Part shown: positions 8,321-16,120 of the stretch, one piece after another | How the letters are laid out: each line of letters starts with the position of its first letter | Position numbering within the stretch: position 1 is the first letter of the stretch | NCBI GenBank assembly: GCA_048213135.1 | Contig: PS015074.1 | Coordinates: 143,992-164,216 of the forward strand | DNA from: Reclinomonas americana ATCC 50394 | Lineage: Eukaryota; Jakobida; Jakobea; Jakobida | Direction of reading: 5' to 3' | DNA: 20,225 bases | Made by a program: the position numbers and the translations under genes | The notes under the pieces: generated by a model | Told to the model about the DNA's origin: nothing | The model's database searches: none | The model's input: the letters and a program-made list of their open reading frames with translations, nothing else

Positions 8321-11300
8321 GAGGCCAAGGAGGCGGAGAAGGAGGCGCGTCGAGCGCGTCGTGAGCTGAAGAAGAAGCTAAAGGAGGAGCAGGAGCGTAA
8401 GGCTCGTGAGGAGGCGGAGCGGCGCTCGCGATCCACGGGTGGGGCCGATGACGAGGAGGAGGAGGATGAGTATGAGGAGGACTTTGAGGAGTACGAGGAG
8501 GACTTTGAGGATGAGGATGAAGAGGAGCCGCCTCCACCGCCCAAGAAGGCGGCGGCGGCGCCGGTGGCTTCGCCGCAAACTCTCGCGCCTCCCAAGACGC
8601 AAGAGGTGCCGCGGACACCGCCCAAGCTGCGTGGGCTGGCGCGTGGTTCGGCCTCGGGTGGCGGCGATTCGTCACCGCCAGTGGCGCAGCAGTCGCTCAC
8701 TGCCTCGCAAAAGTTTGCTCCCGGTACGTCAACACCATCCATCACACTGACTGTGTCTGTGGTGGNNNNNNNNNNNNNNNNNNNNNNNNNNNNNNNNNNN
8801 NNNNNNNNNNNNNNNNNNNNNNNNNNNNNNNNNNNNNNNNNNNNNNNNNNNNNNNNNNNNNNNNNNNNNNNCACGCATCGCTCACAAGCAGTGCATATGT
8901 GGCAGGTCCGTCGGACTCGGTGGAGATTCAGGCGAGTCACGTGCGCACGAAGATTGTGAGACCGCAGGCGGCTCTCGACAGGCGGCAGCGCAACGGCGTC
9001 TCGCAGCAACTCGCTCGCCGTGTGGTGGTGCGTAGCGCTATGATCTCTTTCTGCATTCTTACTTGCACCGCTGACCTCCTTCACCACGTGGCGCAGCAAC
9101 TGGCCGGCAGTGTGCGGCTGGAGGTGGCCTCCTTCCTGCTGTTTGAGAATGAGCCGTCGACTCTGCATGAGCTGTACATGCGTAGCTTTGGTGCCGAGCT
9201 GGTCACAGAGCGAGGCGTGCAGGCGCCGCCCCCAGATGAATTGTTGCGTGCGCGTTGCTTGTCCCCCCCGTTCCCACGGGTGTGAACTCACCGCGGTGCT
9301 TGCGCAGCGACGAAACGGAGACGCAAACAGAGTTGCCGGAGATGGACGACGGTTCGTGCCAGGTGCCGGAGGACATGGGTCTCGCGTGGTCGGCGGCCAA
9401 TGCCATACGGAAGAGTGAGGCCGATGCCGCAGCCGCGTCTGCCACCGCCTCGTCGACGCCGGCCGATGTGCATGTTGATGTCACACAGCTGCAGCGATTC
9501 TTGCGGCGATCAGGCGCCCTCTGTGTGCGTCTCCTGGAATCGCGCTCGGCCGGAGCGCGCAAGGCACATGGTTGGTTCAAGTGTGGGAAGAGAGGGAGAA
9601 GCGTGATGGAGTTGTGCTCAAAGCATTCGCAGGCGCTCGTGGAGTGGTATGCACATTTGCCTCGTGTCAGGCCAGCTTCCGCGGTCCGTTGACACTGGAT
9701 CGGCAGGTTATCGGTGCGTTTTCCCGTTCTCCTGAAGATTGCAGAGACATCATATTCAAAGCGTGCGTGCATAGATGTGGCGCACATTCCGGGGCAGAGC
9801 AACACGGTGGCGGTGGCGTATGCAGCAGTGCCAGGAGCGACGCCGGCAAGTGCGCCGCTGGAAAAGGGCCTGTGTATGATGTGGAACATGAATGCGCCGC
9901 TGGAGCCGGAGAGGATCTGTGTGGCCGAGGGTGCGCTCTCGTGCTTGGCAGTGATTCCGCAAAAACCGTATCTGCTGTTGGCCGGCACCGAAGACGGCAG
10001 TCTGCAATTGTGGGACACTCGCGAGTCGAAAGATCAACTGAAACCGGCTTGTGCGTCACGTGCGGCATCGCTGTCTAACTTGTTGCATCGACTCATCACT
10101 CGCGCACAATACGACAGCTGCTGGTGCCGCTGGTTCCGTGTTGATCCAGTTCCCCACCTACAGCACCGACTGGCTCGCCGACGAGAATCACATGTCGCCC
10201 GTCGTTGCGTCGTTTGAGCTCCTCTCTTCTCGTCCGTGATGTTGTCTCACCATTTCTGCACAGGTCCGCATTGTACCCATGGGCTTCTCCGTGCGCTCCG
10301 TGCAATCAGGTCTTGTCTTTCCCCCATTTTTGCTGGCTGTGGTCTGTGTGGTTCGGCTGACATGCGTGGGTCTCTCTGTGTGCATTGCGCAGCGAAAAAG
10401 GCCTCACCATCATTCCAACTGGCGTCCCTCGACGCAAACGGCACGATCATTTTCTGGACGATTGCGGAAATGAAGGCGCCGGAGACGTTGCGTCGCCACG
10501 GATCGCACCGCCCTTGCTGTTGAATGCTGTTGAATGCTCGCTCATCCGTGATCGGCAGGGGTGGATCGCTGACCGACTATGGCCTGAATGTGGGCGGCCG
10601 CGTGAAACTCGTGCGCAGCAACAGCACCACCGTGTCGACGCCGTTCAATCTGCTCGACTCGCCCGACGCACTGAGCGAGAAGGTTGATCCGCTGTTCGCC
10701 GCCGGTGGCATTTCGTCGTTTGATCTGGATCCGAAGCCCGACAATCCATCGTCGTTGCGTGCCGGCCGTCATGGTGTGTTGTTGCCGGTCGTGCGCTCGC
10801 TCACCCTGCTACGTCGGCGACAGGTTGATTGTCGGCACAGATTTGGGCATGGTGCTCGGAACGAATCGCTTTAGCGCATCCACAAAGCCGCCGACGTACT
10901 ACTTTGCGCGTTCGCTGCTCGCCAGTGCCATGGTGCCAAGGTGTGTTTTGGAGATAAAGGATAAGACTCGTCCACTCCTCTCCTTCTTCTCACCACTGTG
11001 CAGTCAATCCTCCATGATTCGCGACGGCGAGGAGATTGCACAAGCGCTGCAAAAGGCCGTTCCGGAGGTGGAGGAGTTGGTGGGTGCGGTGGCTGCACGA
11101 CACATTGTGCCAGTGGCGCGCCGAGACCGGCCTCCAGTTGCGTGCCGCTGGTTGTGATTTGGAATCGTCGAGTGCTGTAGGTGACCGAAAACCCCCGCAC
11201 GTCGCAGATGATCGAGTTCGAGTTCTCGACGGCCGAAGCTGCACAGCTGGCGTGCGAGGTGATGCGCTCGGCAGTGGTTGGTCGCTACATTTGCCGCAAG

Positions 11301-12091
11301 GGCCATGATCTCGACACACACGTGTTTGTCACGCCAGTCGCGCTCGCCAGCGACGCTGCCGGTGGCCAGCATGCCACCGACACCAAGGCGTCTCGCAAGG
11401 GTGAGGCTGTGATGGAGTGGAGTTTGTGTGGGTTGGAGACCCCGTGGACTCATATGGTGTCGCAGCTCAAGGAATCGACGATGTCGACGGGTGGTCTCGT
11501 GTTCCGGCGGAGCCGCTGGCGGCCGCCATGAACATGGGCGTCAGTGTGACCTCTGTGGCCTTTAATCAGTTTGCGCCCCGCTACTTTGCGGCTGGCTTCT
11601 CCGACGGCTCCATTGGGTACGTGCTCCAGTGTCTTTCAAGAAGAGACATGCGCTGATGATGATCTGCATGCAGTCTGTACGATTACCATCTCAGCGAACC
11701 ACTGTATGTGTGGGACGATGTTGGACGGGCGGCCGTCACCAAGCTGCGGTGGTCGACGTCGCGCCCCGGGGTGCTCTTTACGCTGCACTACGGCGGTCGC
11801 TTCTCTGTGTTTGACCTGGTCGAGCAACTGGAGGTCAGTGTGATTGCGCAAGTAATTGTGGAATACTTCCCGTCTCTGAACGCTGTTGCCGCGCAGCGAC
11901 CTGTCGAGTCGTGCGACATTGGGCAGGATGCCACGCATGTGGCGTTCAGTGATCCCGCCGGCCACACTGGCTACCTCGTGCTCGGTTTCTCCGACGGGCA
12001 CTCGGAGCTGCATCAAATCAAGGACTCGTTTGCACGGCCGCGAGAGGGCGAGGATGCGTTCCTCGAGTTCCGTCTCGGCGCACTCCGTTGA
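8321..12091 (+). CDS. DYNC2I1: Dynein-2 intermediate chain 1 (WDR60), N-terminus missing
   Basis: Fifteen exon pieces join in phase to 917 codons: 8321-8723, 8906-9027, 9097-9242, 9308-9570, 9633-9683, 9745-10050, 10118-10203, 10264-10309, 10393-10486, 10559-10753, 10824-10940, 11004-11136, 11181-11400, 11466-11616 and 11674-12091 (TGA). The protein opens with a Lys/Glu-rich helix, then the acidic EDEYEEDFEEYEEDFEDEDE typical of WDR60. A conserved block follows (VRLEVASFLLFE, LHELYMRSFG, DETETQTELPE). The WD40 propeller includes GLCMMWNMNAPLEPERI, LLAGTEDGSLQLWDTRE, FQLASLDANGTIIFWTI, GLNVGGRVKLV, LIVGTDLGMVLG, FAAGFSDGSIGLYDYHL and TKLRWSTSRPGVLFTL. This chain belongs to the dynein-2 motor for retrograde intraflagellar transport in cilia. 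A segment of about 130 residues (roughly 10925-11520) is inserted in the propeller. The 106-N gap probably lies inside intron 8724-8905. Confidence 0.93.
8766..8871. other. Assembly gap, 106 N
   Basis: It lies between a donor at 8724 (GTACGT, phase 1) and an acceptor ending at 8905 that also fits phase 1, so it most likely falls within one intron of DYNC2I1 and may cost no coding sequence. Confidence 0.9.
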
Positions 12092-12329
12092 TACAAGCAG
12101 TGGGAATGTACGTACGCACGGAAAACATATTATCATTGATTCATAGGCTCACAGAGAGAAAGCATAATGAGACAGACGCAAGTGATGACTACTTTGTGGA
12201 GTTGGTTATGTGCACTGTTGTTCGCATGATCACCGACAGTTTGAGGAGTGGGGAGGAGAGAGAGAGAGAGATAGAGATAGAGGGACAGATCAGACGAAAG
12301 AATGCGTGTTGTAGTTTGCATGTTGGTGA
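12092..12329. other. Intergenic region between DYNC2I1 and formin, with GA tract
   Basis: These 238 bases separate two convergent stop codons. A purine repeat of GA and GATA units occupies about 12256-12292. No canonical AATAAA and no gene are seen. Confidence 0.6.
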
Positions 12330-15300
12330 TCAGCAAGAGAAATCGCTCTCCAGGGAGCGACACACCGACGCGCGCGGAGTAACCACTCCGCAGCGCACTA
12401 CTGGTCCGCGAGGCGTGGTGCACTCGCTAGTTGAGGATTTTTTCGTGTTGGTAATCATGGCATTCTGCGTGCGTTTGTTTGAGTGAGAAACTGGTGTCGA
12501 ATTGCAGGGAGGGTGAGCCACACACGCAACATCCAGGACGCCGAGGAACTCAGACATGCTGCGGAAGAAGCGCTCCGATTCGAACTTATCGCGCGCCTGC
12601 TGCAGCGTCTTGAATTCGCCAAAGTAGAGAGCCAGTGCCGCCACGTCGTCCATGGCGCGGACGACCGTAGTCTGCACGGTGTGGAAGACGGGCTCGGCAA
12701 AGTCGAGGAACTCGCGCATACGCTCGCCCAAGCGGCACTCGTCGTTGTGCTTGGTACGCGGCGTGCGCAGTTCGAAAGCATCGTTGTTGTGCGGTGATGC
12801 GGTGGCCACCGTGCGCAGCGTGTGGCGCACGAGGCTCATGCCAGCCGTCATGGCCGCCACCTCGGCATTCAAGGCCGACATGTTGACGGTGGAAGCCAGA
12901 GGCACGTGGGCCAGATCTGCGCGCAGTTCCAGCACCGAGACGTCGTGCTGTAAAAAGGGAGGTGGGTGAGTCGGTGGGTGGATGGAGCGAGAGAGTGCGT
13001 GGGATGAGGAAGGCACTTGCCTCACGGAAGTGCTGCACGAGGAAGGTGGGCAGGTCGACGCCTCCCAAGCCCTCGACGCTCTTCAACTGTGTGTACAAAG
13101 GAGAGATGAGTGTGTGATGAAGGCGCGGGTGCACACAAAGGCAGACAAGGGACGCACTTCCTTGAGCGACTCGAGCTTGAGGCCGGAGGCGTTGCGGCGG
13201 AAGGCGGAACCTTGCTGGTTCATGTAGTTGGACACAGCGAGAATCACTGCGAGGAGGCAAGGCAAGGGTGAGTGGTGGTGAACAGAGCAATCGAAAAGAG
13301 GCATGGGGACGAACGCTTCANNNNNNNNNNNNNNNNNNNNNNNNNNNNNNNNNNNNNNNNNNNNNNNNNNNNNNNNNNNNNNNNNNNNNNNNNNNNNNNN
13401 NNNNNNNNNNNNNNNNNNNNNNNNNNNNNNNNNNNNNNNNNNNNNNNNNNNNNNNNNNNNNNNNNNNNNNNNNNNNNNNNNNNNNNNNNNNNNNNNNNNN
13501 NNNNNNNNNNNNNNNNNNNNNNNNNNNNNNNNNNNNNNNNNNNNNNNNNNNNNNNNNNNNNNNNNNNNNNNNNNNNNNNNNNNNNNNNNNNNNNNNNNNN
13601 NNNNNNNNNNNNNNNNNNNNNNNNNNNNNNNNNNNNNNNNNNNNNNNNNNNNNNNNNNNNNNNNNNNNNNNNNNNNNNNNNNNNNNNNNNNNNNNNNNNN
13701 NNNNNNNNNNNNNNNNNNNNNNNNNNNNNNNNNNNNNNNNNNNNNNNNNNNNNNNNNNNNNNNNNNNNNNNNNNNNNNNNNNNNNNNNNNNNNNNNNNNN
13801 NNNNNNNNNNNNNNNNNNNNNNNNNNNNNNNNNNNNNNNNNNNNNNNNNNNNNNNNNNNNNNNNNNNNNNNNNNNNNNNNNNNNNNNNNNNNNNNNNNNN
13901 NNNNNNNNNNNNNNNNNNNNNNNNNNNNNNNNNNNNNNNNNNNNNNNNNNNNNNNNNNNNNNNNNNNNNNNNNNNNNNNNNNNNNNNNNNNNNNNNNNNN
14001 NNNNNNNNNNNNNNNNNNNNNNNNNNNNNNNNNNNNNNNNNNNNNNNNNNNNNNNNNNNNNNNNNNNNNNNNNNNNNNNNNNNNNNNNNNNNNNNNNNNN
14101 NNNNNNNNNNNNNNNNNNNNNNNNNNNNNNNNNNNNNNNNNNNNNNNNNNNNNNNNNNNNNNNNNNNNNNNNNNNNNNNNNNNNNNNNNNNNNNNNNNNN
14201 NNNNNNNNNNNNNNNNNNNNNNNNNNNNNNNNNNNNNNNNNNNNNNNNNNNNNNNNNNNNNNNNNNNNNNNNNNNNNNNNNNNGGAACTCGCGAAGCTTG
14301 GCGCTGGCACGCATCTCTGAGCAAGCAGCAAGCATGATTTCCGCGTGCTGGTGTTGATCGAGAGAGAGAGAGAGGTGAGCATTGCAGTTGGACGACAAGA
14401 GAGTTCCACGACTGCACACACAAACCTGCTTGACGTGCGCGACCTGCGACTCGAAGGCATTGATAAACTGCCAGCACTTGAGACGGGCCGACAGTTGGGG
14501 CACGTCGGAGACGGTGGCGATCCACTTTTCGGCCGACTCGAGCTCGGCGTGCGATCCAAACTGCGTCACCAGCAATGTCTGCGATGCCATACACAAGAAA
14601 GTGAGTACTAGAGCAGGGGAACAAGCAATGCACGATGTAGAATAAACCTCTTCATCGGTGGGCAGGATCTTGAGCAGCGAGTCCACGGCGCGCTCGTCAA
14701 GCACCGTGTCGTCCATGCGCATAATGGCATTGCGGAGGTCGGCCAGCGTGCGATTCTTCAGCAGCGGCAACAGCACAATGCCTGCGTGTATNNNNNNNNN
14801 NNNNNNNNNNNTGACCAGCGGCAACATGGGCACAGCGGCCGGTCGAGTGCTTGCAGCAATCTCCACGACAGGCGACAAGACAGCACTCAGATCGTTGTCT
14901 GCATCGCTGTCCATGGACCGCGGACTAATCGGCGACGACGATGAAGACATGATCGGGCTCGACTTGAGCGGACTTGTGGCTTTGGCGCCGGATGTGGGCA
15001 TGGCGGCAAACGTCAGCAGCGTGGTGCGGCGCGGGCGATTGCGGAGTCGCGCGTGCGCCGTGGCCGTCTTCGTAGGACGCTCATTGTTGCTCTCGCTGTT
15101 GCGGCGGCGCAGCGAGGACACCAGCGGACCGCTGCTCGCGTCACTGTGCATGCATGAAATGCAAATGAGTTGACAAGTCGCGATTGACAAACAGACAAGT
15201 CGTGACGCACAATGCAGCAGCTGCTGATGATGCTGTTGCCGTTGTTGGTGTTGGCACTGCAGCTGCAGCAGCGGTGATTGGTGCTGCAGTAGTGGCGGCG

Positions 15301-15587
15301 ACTGCAGTGCACCAGTCAGTCAATGAGTCAGCGGGCGCGTGTGTGTCGCGTGCCTCCCTACTTCTCATACCTCCACGACGTCTGCGTCTTCTTGAGCGAC
15401 GCGACGAGACAAAGAGCAGCGAGTAGAACGAGACAAAGAAGCGGAGGGAGGCGTGTGCAAAGCGCACGAGGACGCCTGCAGGGCGCTTGCGCTTGGGGCG
15501 GCCGAGGCGAGGCCAGAGCAGGGTGCAGGCGGCAATGAGCACACCGGAGCACACGAGCAGCCAGGCGATGGTGGTTTGCGTGAACAT
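12330..15587 (-). CDS. Formin (FH2 actin nucleator) with N-terminal hydrophobic segments
   Basis: Exons on the minus strand: 15587-15371, 15301-15211, 15143-14812, 20-N gap, 14781-14648, 14578-14426, 14347-14284, 963-N gap, 13246-13158, 13086-13021, 12947-12531 and 12464-12330. FH2 landmarks are in order: GIVLLPLLKNRTLADLRNAI, LLKILPTDEE, FGSHAELESAEKWI, VPQLSARLKCWQF, ILAVSNYMNQQGSAF, ASGLKLESLKE, then a long C-terminal helical part. FH2 domains nucleate and processively elongate actin filaments. The first exon encodes two hydrophobic stretches (residues 7-25 and 39-62) split and followed by basic residues, then Ala/Thr and Ser-rich sequence. The start of FH2 and any FH1 Pro-rich region are lost in the 20-N gap. 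The usual GN-x-MN motif reads SNYMN. The last intron is uncertain: a 40-base version would end the protein sooner. FH2 identity is firm; the 5' exons are less so. Confidence 0.82.
12948..13020 (-). other. GC-AG intron in the formin gene
   Basis: The exon ends ...CGTGAG and the intron starts GCAAGTGCC, the standard context of a GC donor, and ends TTTTTACAG. Length is 73 bases, phase 0 on both sides, and the join keeps the FH2 alignment (LVQHFRE then HDVSVLELR). No GT donor nearby would keep the frame as well. Confidence 0.75.
13321..14283. other. Assembly gap, 963 N
   Basis: The gap lies between the FH2 segments ending KLREF and starting ILAVSNYMN. In the family these are only a few residues apart, so the missing DNA is mostly intron, unless it hides a nested element. 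Confidence 0.95.
14792..14811. other. 20-N gap of unknown true length
   Basis: It separates the Ser/Pro-rich N-terminal region of the formin from the middle of FH2. The FH2 lasso, linker and first helices (about 100 residues or more in the family) are absent, so more than 20 bases are missing. Confidence 0.9.
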
Positions 15588-16119
15588 ATTGGAGTAACAA
15601 AAGACGGTGAAGAGAGAGGGAGGGAGAGAGCACAGACTAGGTGATGAATGCTGTGGTGGTTTTCTCTCGCGAAATGAAGCAAAAGGCACGCGTAAAAACG
15701 GACACGCGCGGAGAAATGCATGCGCAGCGTGCATTGTTACAAGTGGTGACACCGATAGTACTACTGCACGTGATGCGCACATACACACAGTGAACTATTC
15801 CCACTTCTGCAGCTCGCATGTCGGCGTGCAGTTTTGCACAAGAAACGAATCGAATTCGAATTCGAAGTTCGAATCCGTTTTGCAAAGCTTCGTCTTGGAC
15901 TTTGAGTTGGTGTTGGTGCGAGGCACGGAGGGGAAGCCTCGAGAGTGGAGACTAGTGCATCCTTCACCCTGGATCGCAACTGAAACTTCGCGTCCTTACA
16001 ATTGCATTGACGCTGCACTGCTTTGCTTCATGAACACGGTGGAGGAGGTGCAGCATGCTGCAGCGCAGCTGTTGCTGACCTCAAGAAACACGAACTCGCT
16101 TAGCTCTCTCTCTCTCTCT
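15588..16119. promoter_or_regulatory. Upstream region of the formin gene, downstream of gene 6
   Basis: These 532 bases hold no convincing gene. Next to the formin start (minus strand) lies a CT-rich leader, then TTTCGCGA, an E2F-like half site, at 15667-15674 (about 80 bases before the ATG). A cluster of TTCGAA palindromes lies at 15846-15877. Near gene 6, a CT run ends at its stop codon, and TGTAA occurs on the minus strand at about 15996-16000. Confidence 0.45.
15846..15877. repeat. Cluster of overlapping GAATTC/TTCGAA palindromes
   Basis: About 30 bases are almost wholly built from alternating GAA and TTC units (CGAATTCGAATTCGAA, then TTCGAA). Just left of it GTGCA and TGCAC arms flank a four-base loop (about 15828-15841). 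The spacing does not match a heat-shock element, which needs TTC and GAA in five-base steps. Confidence 0.6.
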
Positions 16120-16120
16120 C
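16101..16120. repeat. CT dinucleotide run at the 3' end of gene 6
   Basis: A (TC)n run of about 17 bases directly abuts the stop codon of gene 6. On the coding (minus) strand it reads as GA repeats at the start of the 3' untranslated region. Confidence 0.7.

Noticed and set aside
7762-9027. Fusion of a DUF1295 enzyme with a WDR60 chain
   Set aside because: The join rests only on a 20-N placeholder and would lack the catalytic C-terminal part of the enzyme.
9714-9744. A 31-base intron in DYNC2I1 that would keep the FRGPLTLDRQVI reading
   Set aside because: Much shorter than all others; a 61-base intron (9684-9744) uses the same acceptor and phase and fits the size range, though the choice is not certain.
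15866-15877. GTTCGAATCC resembles the B box of a tRNA gene
   Set aside because: No matching A box, acceptor stem or anticodon arm can be folded from the 80 bases upstream; the match comes from the TTCGAA repeats.
15846-15877. Heat-shock element
   Set aside because: GAA and TTC units are directly adjacent instead of alternating in five-base steps.
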